Position numbers and translations under genes: made by a program. The notes beneath the pieces were generated by a model. It did not search any database. It was not told where the DNA came from and saw only the letters and a list, made by a program, of their open reading frames with translations. Of a stretch of DNA of 64,000 bases, positions 1 through 9,062 are shown piece by piece. This stretch comes from Candidatus Limosilactobacillus faecipullorum. Its GTDB lineage: Bacteria; Bacillota; Bacilli; Lactobacillales; Lactobacillaceae. The DNA is taken from the NCBI GenBank assembly GCA_019118465.1, contig DWYX01000039.1:20197-84196 (forward strand), written 5' to 3'. Position 1 is the stretch's first letter. Every line of letters starts with the position of its first letter.

Positions 1-26
1 TATACATATTCAAGGAGGGATTGCTC

Positions 27-1139
27 ATGGAAGCTAGTGTCAAACCTACTTCAAAGCAAGCGTCTACTACATATGCGAACGCCTCCCGCTTCAAAGAAGC
101 ACTGTATCGGGTGTTCGCCGCAACCGCCAACGCCATTCTCGTAGTTCTAGGGGGTGGACTTCTTCTTTCAACCGTCGGGAACCTAACTGGTGTCCATGCT
201 ATTTCTTTAGTTGGGGCCGAAGCTCAAGCCCTACTTGCCCCAGCAATCGGGGTCGCCGTCGCTTCACAATTGAATACGACAACTTTAGTTACCTTTGCCT
301 CGCTAGTTTCAGCAACTGTCGGTGCCAATGCGGTTCATTTTACTAACGCATCTGTACATACTACAACCGCAACCGGCCAAGCTTTTGTTTCAACAGTTGG
401 CGCTCCGGTAATGACTTCTGGTCAACCAGTTTCGGCGCTTTTAGCAGCGGTTGCTTGTGTTCTAGTTGGAAAATACTTAACGGGTAAAACGCCGCTTGAT
501 ATGGTTCTTGTCCCATTTGGGGCTTTAGCCGTTGGGGTTGCCTTCGGTTTATTAGTTGCCGCTGTCGTTACACCAGCTCTCTTAGCGGTTTCAGCTTACA
601 TTGCTCACTCAATGACGGTTAACCCCGTTTTAGGTTCAGTTGTTATCTCATTAGTTTGGTCATTGTTCTTGATGACCCCGGCTTCATCCGCCGCCTTGGC
701 AGTTGCCTTGATGTTGGATCCCGTTTCATCCGCTGCGGCTTTGATCGGGACGACCACCCAATTCGTTGCCTTTACGGTAATGTCTTGGCGGCAAAATGAA
801 CTTGGAGCTAACATCGCTCAAGGAATTGTCACACCGAAACTGCAATTTCCAAATCTTTTGTTAAACCCATATCTCTTAGTGCCATCGCTTGTTTCAGCGG
901 CCGTCTGCGCCCCGGTAGCAACGGTTCTTTTCCACTTCCGTTCCACCTACACGTTAGGAGGTTTAGGTCTTAACTCATTGATTGCCCCAATCGCTTACCT
1001 TTCTCGGGGATGGGATCAATTTGCCACCTACATGACTTTGGGGGTTGTTGTTCCCGGAGTCATGTCATTAGCAATCTACCTCTTCATGAAGAAAATGGGT
1101 CTCATCGGGGAAAACCAACTTCATCTTGAAGTATTCTAA
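27..1139 (+). CDS. PTS_EIIC_2-type membrane permease (PfoR-like)
   Basis: A 370-residue, very hydrophobic protein with about nine or ten predicted membrane segments rich in Ala, Val and Gly. It resembles the PTS_EIIC_2 family, often labelled PfoR or PTS subunit IIC, whose members stand alone without EIIA or EIIB domains. The substrate is unknown. The ATG at 27 is chosen over the in-frame TTG at 21 because AAGGAGGG (12-19) sits about seven bases upstream of it. A terminator follows directly, so it looks like a single-gene unit or the last gene of one starting before the window. The family assignment is from overall resemblance. A sugar-transport role is not shown by anything in the sequence. 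Confidence 0.75.
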   Translation: MEASVKPTSKQASTTYANASRFKEALYRVFAATANAILVVLGGGLLLSTVGNLTGVHAISLVGAEAQALLAPAIGVAVASQLNTTTLVTFASLVSATVGANAVHFTNASVHTTTATGQAFVSTVGAPVMTSGQPVSALLAAVACVLVGKYLTGKTPLDMVLVPFGALAVGVAFGLLVAAVVTPALLAVSAYIAHSMTVNPVLGSVVISLVWSLFLMTPASSAALAVALMLDPVSSAAALIGTTTQFVAFTVMSWRQNELGANIAQGIVTPKLQFPNLLLNPYLLVPSLVSAAVCAPVATVLFHFRSTYTLGGLGLNSLIAPIAYLSRGWDQFATYMTLGVVVPGVMSLAIYLFMKKMGLIGENQLHLEVF

Positions 1140-1161
1140 TTTTTAAAATATCAAATCAATA

Positions 1162-1192
1162 AAAAAAGCTCCGTCAAAAACGGAGCTTTTTT
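1162..1192. terminator. Bidirectional intrinsic terminator
   Basis: AAAAAAGCTCCGT and ACGGAGCTTTTTT form a perfect hairpin with A and T runs on both sides. It lies between the convergent permease and alcohol dehydrogenase genes and can serve both. Confidence 0.9.
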
Positions 1193-1203
1193 GTAGTCTT
1201 CAT

Positions 1204-2247
1204 TTACTTTGTAACTACCACATAAGACTTAATCGTCTTCCGATCAGCCATGTCTTGGTAGGCTTGATTGATTTGATCAAGGGGATAACTTTGGGTGAAG
1301 ACCTTCCCAGGGTTGATTTTTCCATCGAGAACAGCCTTTAAGAGTAATTCCTTGTCGTAAGTAGTTACTGAAGCGGGACCACCTGCTAAGCTGATATTCT
1401 TGTAGAATGGCATCGTTAAGTCAAACTTAGCGTCATGAGGTAAACCAACCCGACCGATAATGGCACCAGGACGAGCAACGTTCAATGCCGTTTGGTTAGA
1501 TGCCCGAGAACCAACGCATTCAAGAATAGCATCGGCCCCAAAGTTATTCGTCAAGACGAGAATCTGCTTTTCACCTTCAACGCCTCGTTCAGCTACGTTA
1601 TCAGTGGCACCGAATTCCTTAGCAAGAGCTAAAAGATCTTCATGACGCGAAGTCGTAATGATCTTCTTTGCGCCCCGCAGCTTAGCCGCAATCACAGCAG
1701 AGAGGCCAACGGCTCCATCCCCCATCACGACAACCGTGTCGCCAGGCTTAACGTTAGCCACAGCCGTAGCGTGGTAACCAGTTGCCATCACGTCGGCAAG
1801 GGTTAACAATGACTTTAACATGTCTTCAGAGTAATCTTTTGGTTTCCCTGGTACCTTAATCAATGACCATTGAGCATGTTGGGCCCGGTAGTATTCAGCT
1901 TGGGTACCTTCACTAAAATTATCAGTGTGATCTTGGCAAACCCCATCAAAACCAGCTAAGCATGCAGGACAGTGGCCACAACCATGGGTAAATGGCGCAA
2001 TTACAAAGTCTCCTGACTTAACCGTAGTGATAGCAGAACCGACTTCTTCCACGACCCCAATGGCTTCATGACCAGAGTTAATGGAATCAGTTGGCTTGTC
2101 ATCTAAGCCCCGAAATGCCCAGAGGTCAGAACCACAAACACACGCGCGGTAAACCTTGATAATAACGTCATCATCAGCTTGTAGGGTTGGCCTGTCAACA
2201 TCCTTAATAACAACGTTACCTTTTCCCTCGAAAAATGCACTTTTCAT
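1204..2247 (-). CDS. Zinc-dependent alcohol dehydrogenase (MDR family)
   Basis: A 347-residue medium-chain dehydrogenase/reductase, a NAD(P)-dependent cytosolic oxidoreductase of alcohols. Catalytic-zinc ligands are visible as Cys38 in CVCGSD and His60-Glu61 in SGHEAIG. The structural-zinc cluster is Cys90, 93, 96 and 104. A Rossmann glycine motif, VMGDGAVGLSA, lies near residue 175. The length is normal for the family. An AAAGG ribosome site precedes the ATG. It is monocistronic: a terminator lies downstream and a gap of about 100 bp separates it from the next gene. The substrate cannot be told from sequence. The closest general annotation is a 'zinc-binding dehydrogenase / IMP-type ADH'. 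Confidence 0.9.
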   Translation of the reverse strand: MKSAFFEGKGNVVIKDVDRPTLQADDDVIIKVYRACVCGSDLWAFRGLDDKPTDSINSGHEAIGVVEEVGSAITTVKSGDFVIAPFTHGCGHCPACLAGFDGVCQDHTDNFSEGTQAEYYRAQHAQWSLIKVPGKPKDYSEDMLKSLLTLADVMATGYHATAVANVKPGDTVVVMGDGAVGLSAVIAAKLRGAKKIITTSRHEDLLALAKEFGATDNVAERGVEGEKQILVLTNNFGADAILECVGSRASNQTALNVARPGAIIGRVGLPHDAKFDLTMPFYKNISLAGGPASVTTYDKELLLKAVLDGKINPGKVFTQSYPLDQINQAYQDMADRKTIKSYVVVTK

Positions 2248-2350
2248 ATGAATCTGCCTTTCTTAATCTGAATCATCACATTTAATTATAGTTAAGGTTT
2301 GAGCAAATTTAAAATGCTTATCGTTAATGGTGAACCATCCAAATTTTGCA

Positions 2351-3109
2351 TTAATTAAATAAAGTCCGAACCCCCATCGTGATAATCAAGATTGCTACCA
2401 GTAGTTTAATAATCCGCGCTCGTTGTAACTTTGCGGTCATCCAAAGTATCATTGGTGGTGCCATCATCGCTCCAGCAAGGGAACCAATAATTAACCCAAG
2501 TGCCGCTGACCAATCAACGTTTCCACTACTCAAGTGAAGCAAGGTCCCAACGACAGACATCCCCACTAAAACAAAGGAAGAGGTAGCTGAGGCATTAGCC
2601 AATGGAGCGCCAAGAATTAATAATCCTGAAGTAATTGGACCACCCCCACTCAGTCCAGCGATTCCAACCATTAGACCTCCTAGTATCCCGTAACCAAAAC
2701 TGGCTCGACCAGCTGATTCATTCCTCCTTGAAGTGAGCTTTTTCGTGCGATAGGTTCGGTAAAATAACTGACTTCCAAGGGCAATTAGAATTAAACCGAT
2801 CAGAACCGTATATAATTTTTCTGGGATAAACGGCGCCAACCAAAAGCCAACTAAAATGCTAGGGATGGCGGCAATTAGCATCCGGACACCTAGGTGAAAG
2901 TCAATTAGGTGCCGGCGGTAATATTCATAACATCCTAAGATTAGCGCAGGTAAAGCTGTCACAATAGAAGTTGCGGCAGCAGAACTCGGTGATAACTTAA
3001 AAAATGCTGTCAAAACCCCGAGATAAATCGCCCCACCTCCACCACCAGTTGAGATAACGAAAACGCCGACTAATAAACCAACAATGATCATTAAGATTAA
3101 ATTTCCCAT
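2351..3109 (-). CDS. TauE/SafE family permease
   Basis: A 252-residue integral membrane protein with about eight segments. Gly-rich motifs near the start (STGGGGGA) and middle (GLSGGGPITSG) represent the two-fold internal repeat typical of sulfite exporter TauE/SafE (PF01925). Family members export or import sulfur-containing organic anions, and the substrate here is unknown. The ATG has GGAG eight bases upstream. It is probably monocistronic, because a terminator for the upstream gene lies just before it. Confidence 0.85.
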   Translation of the reverse strand: MGNLILMIIVGLLVGVFVISTGGGGGAIYLGVLTAFFKLSPSSAAATSIVTALPALILGCYEYYRRHLIDFHLGVRMLIAAIPSILVGFWLAPFIPEKLYTVLIGLILIALGSQLFYRTYRTKKLTSRRNESAGRASFGYGILGGLMVGIAGLSGGGPITSGLLILGAPLANASATSSFVLVGMSVVGTLLHLSSGNVDWSAALGLIIGSLAGAMMAPPMILWMTAKLQRARIIKLLVAILIITMGVRTLFN

Positions 3110-3161
3110 CTAATCAACTCCATAATGAACTACTCCTAGTATAAGATTTATAAGGCAAAAT

Positions 3162-3199
3162 AAAAAGGAGCAAGTGATGGGAAGTCATTTCTTGCTCCT
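3162..3199 (-). terminator. Terminator of the hydroxyacyl-CoA dehydrogenase gene
   Basis: AGGAGCAAG pairs with CTTGCTCCT, and the minus strand continues into TTTTTATTTT. It lies 19 bp past the dehydrogenase stop codon. Confidence 0.85.
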
Positions 3200-3217
3200 A
3201 ATGGATATTTGATAAAA

Positions 3218-4105
3218 TTAGGCCTTTAAGAAGTTTGGATCTAAGAACTCAGCTTTTGGGTAGTGGTAGAAACCTTCTCCGGCTTCGTGACCATAATGAC
3301 CAGCATCAATCATTTCTTTCAACTTATCGGCAATCAACTTAGCGTCAGGATTACCAGTTTGGTTAAAGTCATTCATTGAAATTTGGTATGGTGTCCGGAG
3401 ACCAACGATATCCATGATCATGAATGGTCCGGATGGGGCACCAGTTGAGATCATCCAGTCTTTATCAGTTTCATGTGGATCAGCAATCCCCTTTGCCCAA
3501 GTAGCCATGGCGGCGTTCAAGAATGGAACTAACAAAGCGTTGAGGATATAACCTGGATATTCTTTATGCATTTGAATTGGCACCATCCCAATCGTCTTTG
3601 CAAAGGCAACTGCATCATCGATCACATCAGGATCAGTAGCCGACGTCCCAACGATTTCAGCAACGTTGTACTTCCAGATTTCGTTCGCGAAGTGAATGTG
3701 CAAGAACCTGTCCGGCCGGTCAACGTATTGTACAAGTTGACTTGGCATGAAGGTGGAAGAGTTACTTGCAACAATTGTTTTAGCTGGTAAGACTTTGGTT
3801 AAATCAGCGTATATTTGCGCCTTAACTTCGATCGCTTCTGGAACAGCTTCGATAACCAGATCAGCATCCTTAACTGCTTCCGTAAGGTCAGTTGTTAAGA
3901 ACATCCTGTCATAAGTTGCGTCAAAGTCTTTTTCAGCAAGGTTTACGTCTTTTTGATAATGCGGCTTTAATCCTTTAAGCCGACGTTCAGCCTTATCTAA
4001 GTGGCGGTTCCAAACGGAAACATTAACTCCTTTTAAAGCCGATTGGAAAGCAATTTGACTACCGAGAGTTCCAGCACCAATCACCGTTAAATTTTGAATT
4101 GCCAT
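3218..4105 (-). CDS. 3-hydroxyacyl-CoA dehydrogenase family protein
   Basis: A 295-residue two-domain NAD-dependent dehydrogenase. The N-terminal dinucleotide motif GAGTLGSQIAF is at residues 10-20. The EAVPE and ASNSST segments typical of 3-hydroxybutyryl/hydroxyacyl-CoA dehydrogenases follow, with catalytic His in HIHFANE, and a C-terminal helical domain. In other bacteria such enzymes oxidise 3-hydroxyacyl-CoA. No complete beta-oxidation or butyrate gene set is nearby, so the physiological substrate (possibly a hydroxy acid such as carnitine or gulonate type) is open. GGAGGG precedes the ATG, and a cre-like palindrome lies about 45 bp upstream. Confidence 0.85.
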   Translation of the reverse strand: MAIQNLTVIGAGTLGSQIAFQSALKGVNVSVWNRHLDKAERRLKGLKPHYQKDVNLAEKDFDATYDRMFLTTDLTEAVKDADLVIEAVPEAIEVKAQIYADLTKVLPAKTIVASNSSTFMPSQLVQYVDRPDRFLHIHFANEIWKYNVAEIVGTSATDPDVIDDAVAFAKTIGMVPIQMHKEYPGYILNALLVPFLNAAMATWAKGIADPHETDKDWMISTGAPSGPFMIMDIVGLRTPYQISMNDFNQTGNPDAKLIADKLKEMIDAGHYGHEAGEGFYHYPKAEFLDPNFLKA

Positions 4106-4145
4106 TGCTATCCCTCCTTAAAATTTCTTTAATGGCAGTGCAGCA

Positions 4146-4159
4146 CGAAAACGTTTCCA
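4146..4159. promoter_or_regulatory. Candidate cre (CcpA) site
   Basis: CGAAAACGTTTCCA matches the cre consensus TGWNANCGNTNWCA except at its first base. It is about 40-55 bp upstream of the hydroxyacyl-CoA dehydrogenase start, a position suited to catabolite control. The call rests on the motif alone. Confidence 0.5.
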
Positions 4160-4193
4160 AACGGTAGAAAGTAACTCATAATTGATTGACTAA

Positions 4194-4227
4194 AAAGAGA
4201 CTAGCTACAAAACGTCGCTAGTCTCTT
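4194..4227 (-). terminator. Terminator of the 36-codon gene
   Basis: AAGAGACTAGC and GCTAGTCTCTT form an 11-bp stem followed on the minus strand by a T run. It lies about 50 bp beyond the stop of the small gene at 4275. Confidence 0.85.
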
Positions 4228-4274
4228 AAGTGTTCTTAAATGAGTTTTTGGGATAAAGTGTGAAAAACTAGAAA

Positions 4275-4385
4275 TTACTTCTCCTTCGCACTATCTAAGG
4301 CCTTCATAATTGAAGGATTCTTAGAATGGCAGTCTTTCAACATTTGTAAGTCTTCTGCTGATAATTCAACAACATACTTCGACAT
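4275..4385 (-). CDS. Small hypothetical protein, 36 aa
   Basis: A 36-codon frame starting MSKYVVELSAEDL and ending SAKEK, charged and soluble, predicted largely helical. A GAGGG ribosome site lies eight bases upstream of the ATG, and a strong terminator follows about 50 bp after the stop. Both support a real, independently transcribed small gene. No family is recognised. It is not adjacent to a gene in an operon: argH upstream ends 88 bp away. It is too short for ordinary ORF calling. Confidence 0.65.
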   Translation of the reverse strand: MSKYVVELSAEDLQMLKDCHSKNPSIMKALDSAKEK

Positions 4386-4472
4386 CTTTTTCCCTCGCTT
4401 CATTAATTTATGCACTTATCCTACCACAGATTCAGAAATAAGTTAATAACTTCTAGGTGAATTAATTTTAAA

Positions 4473-5858
4473 TTAAACTTGACCCAATATTTTTTTGGCA
4501 TCCATAATTTGCTTTTTAACTTCTTTGAAGCTCGTTCCACCAAGGGATTGCCGTCGTTTAATCGCAACTTTAGCTTGTAAATCGTGATAAACGTCCTCCC
4601 CAATTTCAGGCATTATCCGTTTGTATTCAGTAAGTGGAATTTCTTGCAAGGTCGTGTTAGTCTGTAGCCCCTTTAAGACTAATTCGCCAACAATTTCGTG
4701 GGCTTCCCGGAAAGGAATCCCCCTAACCGCTAAGTAGTCTGCTAATTCGGTTGCGTTAGAGAAATCGCGTTCCGTGGCCGCTTGCATTTTGGCTTTATTT
4801 ACCGTTGCTGTCTTTAGCATCCCCGCCATGATCGATAAGGACGGAACAATCGTTTTCACGGTGTCAAAAACCCCTTCCTTATCTTCTTGCATATCCTTGT
4901 TATATGCCAACGGCAAGGACTTCATTACGGTTAAAAGACTCGTTAAGTTGCCGAAAACCCGGCCACTCTTGCCCCGGATCAATTCAGCCATGTCGGGATT
5001 CTTCTTTTGAGGCATAATTGAGCTCCCGGTTGAATACTGGTCGGATAATTCTAGATAGCCAAATTCGTATGATGACCAGAGAATGATTTCTTCGCAAAGC
5101 CGTGACAGATGCATCATCAGAATCGAAGCATTACTTAAAAACTCAAGGGCGAAGTCCCGATCCGAGACAGCATCAAGCGAATTAGTATAAGGAGCTGAGA
5201 AGCCAAGTTCTTTAGCGGTCATCTCCCGATCAATTGGGAAGGTCGTTCCTGCCAAAGCGGCTGCTCCCAATGGCGAAAGCTTGGTATGCTTTTGGTTAAA
5301 CTCAAACCGTTCGACATCCCGTTGGAACATGGCAAAATATGCCATCAAGTAATGGCCGTATGAAATCGGTTGGGCGTGTTGCAAATGGGTGTAGCCGGGC
5401 ATAACTGTTTCAACGTTTGCTTCTGCCTTTTCTACCAAAACTTTTTGTAAGGCTTTGATTGCTGTAATTACTTTGGGTAACCGTTCTTTCACGTACAAAT
5501 GAAAATCGGTGGCGACTTGATCATTCCGACTCCGCGCCGTGTGCAATTTTCCAGCAACGGGACCAATCTTTTCGGTTAACAAAGCTTCCATATTCATATG
5601 GATATCTTCGTTTTCGACGGTAAAAGTAAGTTTCCCCGCTACTAGGTCAGTTTGGAGTTTTTTTAGTCCCGTAATAATTCGGTCAGCATCCTCAGCCGGC
5701 AAAATATGGGTAGCCTTTAACATCTTAACGTGGGCTAGCGAACCCATTAGGTCTTCTTTGGCCATTAATTGATCAAAACCAATTGAAGCCCCAAATTCGT
5801 CCGCCGCCTCAGAAACGGTGGCCTTAAACCGCCCACCCCAAAGTTTATTGGTCGGCAT
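4473..5858 (-). CDS. argH: Argininosuccinate lyase
   Basis: Cytosolic enzyme cleaving argininosuccinate to arginine and fumarate, the last step of arginine synthesis. The fumarase/aspartase signature [12 protein letters not shown] lies near residue 280, with the conserved TARSRNDQ and HLQHAQP motifs upstream. The length (461 aa) is normal. The start is placed at 5858 rather than the ATG at 5864 because GGAGG is immediately next to the first ATG and six bases from the second. It overlaps the end of argG by 14 bp, indicating translational coupling in an argGH operon. Confidence 0.95.
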   Translation of the reverse strand: MPTNKLWGGRFKATVSEAADEFGASIGFDQLMAKEDLMGSLAHVKMLKATHILPAEDADRIITGLKKLQTDLVAGKLTFTVENEDIHMNMEALLTEKIGPVAGKLHTARSRNDQVATDFHLYVKERLPKVITAIKALQKVLVEKAEANVETVMPGYTHLQHAQPISYGHYLMAYFAMFQRDVERFEFNQKHTKLSPLGAAALAGTTFPIDREMTAKELGFSAPYTNSLDAVSDRDFALEFLSNASILMMHLSRLCEEIILWSSYEFGYLELSDQYSTGSSIMPQKKNPDMAELIRGKSGRVFGNLTSLLTVMKSLPLAYNKDMQEDKEGVFDTVKTIVPSLSIMAGMLKTATVNKAKMQAATERDFSNATELADYLAVRGIPFREAHEIVGELVLKGLQTNTTLQEIPLTEYKRIMPEIGEDVYHDLQAKVAIKRRQSLGGTSFKEVKKQIMDAKKILGQV

Positions 5859-7065
5859 TCGCATCCTCCTTTAATTTGTCATGAACTTGCGCATAAACTT
5901 GGGTTGGCAAGCCCCAGAGTTTGATAAAACCAGCAGCGGCTTCGGAATCAAATTGATCGGCGGCTGTGTAGGTTGCTAAGGATTCGTCATACAGGGAATT
6001 TGGTGACTTCCGGCCTTCGCAAATTACGTTCCCCTTAAAGAGTTTTACCCGGACAATCCCGTTAACATCCTTTTGACTTTCAGCTAAGAAGGCTTGCAAG
6101 CTGTCCATTAAAGTTGTAAACCAAAGCCCGTTGTAAATCAGATCTGCAAGTTGCTTTTCGATTACTGGCTTAAAGTGGGCCAAAGACTTCTCGGTCGCAA
6201 TATCTTCGATGTCTTTATGAGCGGCTAACAAAACAGTAGCAGCTGGGCATTCGTAAATTTCCCGGGACTTAATCCCGATTAACCGGTTTTCAACGTGGTC
6301 GATCCGCCCGATCCCGTGTTTGCCGGCTAGCTTATCCAAGGTCATGATTAATTGAGCAAGGGACATTGGTTGGCCGTTCAAGGCGGTTGGTACCCCATGT
6401 TCAAAGCTGATCGTAATCACATCTGGTGTGCCAGGGGTATCTTCTAAAGCAACGGTCCGATCATATGCATCTGCCGGTGCTGCGGTCCATGGATCTTCCA
6501 GAATCCCACATTCGTTGGCCCGACCCCAAAGGTTTTCGTCGATTGAGTAAGGACTCTTTTTGTTAATTGGCACTGGAATCCCGTTTTCTTTAGCGTAATC
6601 AATTTCGTCTTCCCGTGCCCAGTGGTTATCACGAATTGGGTCTTCAATCTTCATTTCTGGAGCTAAGGCATGGATGCCAACTTCAAACCGAACTTGGTCG
6701 TTTCCCTTCCCAGTACAACCATGAGCGATTGCGATTGCGCCTTTTTCCTTAGCGATCTCAACTAAATGTTTAACAATCAACGGCCGCGAAAGCGCCGATA
6801 CCAATGGATATTTATTCTCGTACATTGCATGCCCCTGAAGCGCTGGTAATACATAATCATGCGCAAATTCTTCCTTAGCATCGATCACGATTGATTCAAC
6901 TGCTCCGACTTTTAGCCCTTTTTCTTTAATAGCTTCCAAGTCTTTGCCTTCACCCACGTCAATACACACAGCAATAACGTCATAACCCTTATTTTTAAGC
7001 CATGCAATTTCAACTGAAGTATCTAATCCACCTGAATAAGCTAAAACAACTTTATCCTTTGCCAT
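5845..7065 (-). CDS. argG: Argininosuccinate synthase
   Basis: ATP-dependent ligase joining citrulline and aspartate to argininosuccinate in the cytosol. The ATP pyrophosphatase P-loop AYSGGLDTS is at residues 9-17, followed by VCIDVGEG and the [13 protein letters not shown] motif near residue 115. The length, 406 aa, is typical. GGAGAT precedes the ATG. It is first in the argGH operon, behind a region with ARG-box-like palindromes, so arginine repression is likely. Confidence 0.96.
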   Translation of the reverse strand: MAKDKVVLAYSGGLDTSVEIAWLKNKGYDVIAVCIDVGEGKDLEAIKEKGLKVGAVESIVIDAKEEFAHDYVLPALQGHAMYENKYPLVSALSRPLIVKHLVEIAKEKGAIAIAHGCTGKGNDQVRFEVGIHALAPEMKIEDPIRDNHWAREDEIDYAKENGIPVPINKKSPYSIDENLWGRANECGILEDPWTAAPADAYDRTVALEDTPGTPDVITISFEHGVPTALNGQPMSLAQLIMTLDKLAGKHGIGRIDHVENRLIGIKSREIYECPAATVLLAAHKDIEDIATEKSLAHFKPVIEKQLADLIYNGLWFTTLMDSLQAFLAESQKDVNGIVRVKLFKGNVICEGRKSPNSLYDESLATYTAADQFDSEAAAGFIKLWGLPTQVYAQVHDKLKEDANADQ

Positions 7066-7087
7066 AATTATATCTCCTCTTTATTTC

Positions 7088-7195
7088 TGTATATTTATGA
7101 TTGTTAAGTATTGTAGCTACTTTTGTATTAATATGCAAGGATAATTTGATAAAAAGTTAATTTATGCAAATATATATTTTGCAACATCTTGTCAA
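7088..7195 (-). promoter_or_regulatory. argGH promoter with ARG-box-like operators
   Basis: On the minus strand TTGACA (7190-7195) is a perfect -35. A 19-nt palindrome TGCAAA-N7-TTTGCA (7165-7183) covers the expected -10 region. Downstream, TGTATTAATATGCA (7124-7137) fits TGNAT-N4-ATNCA, the ArgR half-site pattern, and TGTATATTTATGA (7088-7100) is a partial match. ArgR/AhrC control is known for this operon in relatives. The -10 itself (TATATT or TATTTG) is uncertain. Confidence 0.6.
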
Positions 7196-7313
7196 AGTCG
7201 CTGTATTAACAACGGTTTTGGTCAGTTTTAGAGATTTGAGATTCATTCAAAAAATTAAATAAAATACTATTTTATGATTTTACAAATCAATAGTGTCAGT
7301 GCATAAAATTTAA

Positions 7314-7352
7314 ATAAAAAGAGCAAGAAGCATCCAAGACTTCCTACTCTTT
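7314..7352 (-). terminator. Terminator of the HesB-like operon
   Basis: On the minus strand an imperfect AAGAG..GAAG / CTTC..CTCTT stem is followed by TTTTTATTT. It lies about 55 bp after the last gene of the operon. Confidence 0.7.
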
Positions 7353-7406
7353 GTCGTGTTATTTAATTTTGAAATGTTAAACCAAGAATAACTCGTCTTC
7401 AGCTCT

Positions 7407-7748
7407 TTATTGTAAAAAACGATCATAATCGATTGATGCACTAGAAATCCCATCGGGGGCATCTGGAAAGGTAACGATAACCCCTTCTTTTTGATCATAG
7501 TCGATTAAGCAATCATGGCTCCCGAAGAACCAAGCATCCTCGAAATTGATATGGTAATCAATCTCATCTTTTTTGACGTGGATAATGGGCCGATCAGGAT
7601 AGTTGTCCTTGGCATAGCCTTGCTTATGATCATGGTTGACTTTTTGCCCGGGGATTTGGCGAGCAAAAAATTTTACTCCATCCCCAGCTTTTAAACCAAG
7701 TTCCTTAATGATGGCTTGACTTGCTTGATCAGTAATAATTAACCGCAT
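7407..7748 (-). CDS. HesB/IscA-like (Fe-S biosynthesis fold) protein
   Basis: A 113-residue protein resembling the HesB/YadR/YfhF group of the Fe-S biosynthesis domain family that is common in lactobacilli. Only one cysteine (in SHDCLIDY) is present, so the three-cysteine iron or cluster site of true A-type carriers is absent and the biochemical role is uncertain. GGAGGG precedes the ATG. It is the last gene of a four-gene operon, 15 bp after the B3/B4-domain gene. Confidence 0.7.
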   Translation of the reverse strand: MRLIITDQASQAIIKELGLKAGDGVKFFARQIPGQKVNHDHKQGYAKDNYPDRPIIHVKKDEIDYHINFEDAWFFGSHDCLIDYDQKEGVIVTFPDAPDGISSASIDYDRFLQ

Positions 7749-7763
7749 TTATTACTGACCCTC

Positions 7764-8495
7764 CTAATCTGCCACGTTAACTGTAGGGGTGTCAGCCGTC
7801 AAAATCACGTTCTTCAATGGTTTAACCCCGAAGTTTTCTTCGATTAATTCAGCCAAACGGTTCATCGCAATGTTTGCCCGTTCTGATTGAGCAGGGTTAA
7901 CGGATTCGATAACCGCAACGATGTTTTGAGAGTTTTCGTCAAGCATCGTCCGTTGGGCATCCCGCCAGTTTAAGCACCGACAAACGGCACCATCGTTATC
8001 ATACCAAGCTATTTCCCCTTCAAGGGTTGGTTCATCCTTGTCTGCCCCAACTGGTTGGAAGGCTAATCCTTCATGAACCACCCCGAGACGTAAGCTCTCT
8101 TGGATCTTGTCCCGGTCTTCAATTCCAATTGGAACCCCATTGGCGATGGAAATTGAGTTATAAAGGTCAACTAATGGATCAATGGTTGAAATCCCGGTTT
8201 CTTTGTCAACCCGCTTTAAGAGCGCTTCGATTGAAGAACGAGCACCCTTCTTCTTCTTAAAGGCTTGGTAAGCCGTCCGCCATTCAGCGACCACCGGATT
8301 CTTAGCAAATTGGGCTTCGCCTAAAAATTCGTCCGCTGCTTGGTCCATGGCTTGATTTAGCATCTTCCGCCGTTCAGCTTCAGAAAGTTTTGCGTTATGG
8401 TTATCAATCCCATCTGCAAACAAAATATTTACTTGGGCTCCTGGAAAAGTATCAAAGAAACTTTGGTCAACAGTAACATTATCCAACATAATCAA
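7764..8495 (-). CDS. Free-standing B3/B4 (tRNA-editing-like) domain protein
   Basis: A 243-residue protein resembling the B3/4 domain of the phenylalanyl-tRNA synthetase beta subunit, the domain that hydrolyses mischarged Tyr-tRNAPhe. Stand-alone versions are widespread in Firmicutes and their substrates are mostly unproven. The region around IEALLKRVDKETGIS through NSISIANGVPIG is the recognisable core. The start could be TTG 8495 (five bases from GGAGG) or ATG 8489 (eleven bases); both are plausible. It directly abuts the stop of the FMN-reductase gene upstream. Confidence 0.75.
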   Translation of the reverse strand: MIMLDNVTVDQSFFDTFPGAQVNILFADGIDNHNAKLSEAERRKMLNQAMDQAADEFLGEAQFAKNPVVAEWRTAYQAFKKKKGARSSIEALLKRVDKETGISTIDPLVDLYNSISIANGVPIGIEDRDKIQESLRLGVVHEGLAFQPVGADKDEPTLEGEIAWYDNDGAVCRCLNWRDAQRTMLDENSQNIVAVIESVNPAQSERANIAMNRLAELIEENFGVKPLKNVILTADTPTVNVAD

Positions 8496-9053
8496 TCAAT
8501 CCTCCTTTGATTGTAAGTAACGGGCTAAATCAACCGTTTCCCGCGCTACTTGGTCAATTCGATGTTTCGTCTCATCTTCAATAATCTCCGTCCGGTAAAT
8601 TTCCCGGGCTTCAACAAAAGCGCTATTCGTTACCACTTTTGCTTTCATAGCAGCTAAAACCGGTTTTAATTGGTACTCAGCTGCCAAAAAGAAACGAGGA
8701 GATCCAGCATTGGCGATAAAGCCAACTGCTTTATCTCGCAAACCATCTTCTGGCAATAGATCCAAGACGTTCTTTAAGACGCCCGGAATTGAGCCTTGAA
8801 AAATTGGCGTTGCAATCACAATGGCATCCGCTTTATCAAGCGCAGTGGCGACTTTTAAGGTGTCTCCTTCATATTCATGAAAATCACGTCCGTCACTCGG
8901 TTCAACCTTTAAATCCCGTAGGTCAAGGAGTTGAAATTCAACGTCGGTTCCATAAGAACGCCCGATTTCTTTTTCAACTTCGCGCATCGTTGTAATCGTC
9001 TGTGATCCAGCGACAGAACCAGATAAACCAACTACCTTTAACTTTCACTTCAT
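8496..9053 (-). pseudogene. NADPH-dependent FMN reductase with nonsense codon 3
   Basis: From ATG 9053 the frame reads Met-Lys-TGA (stop at 9045-9047) and then continues as KLKVVGLSGSVAGSQT and a full flavodoxin-like FMN reductase to 8496. The phosphate-binding GLSGS loop lies between the stop and the next in-frame ATG (8987). There is no in-frame ATG, GTG or TTG in between and no ribosome site before 8987. A product from 8987 (163 aa) would lack the FMN-phosphate loop. One base change would restore the gene. It sits 9 bp after the broken marR gene. Read-through, a sequencing error or real decay are the alternatives. Confidence 0.75.
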
Positions 9054-9062
9054 CCTTTCTCA

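Noticed and set aside
4421..4603. 60-codon minus-strand frame at the end of argH
   Set aside because: Alternate-frame shadow of argH's 3' end.
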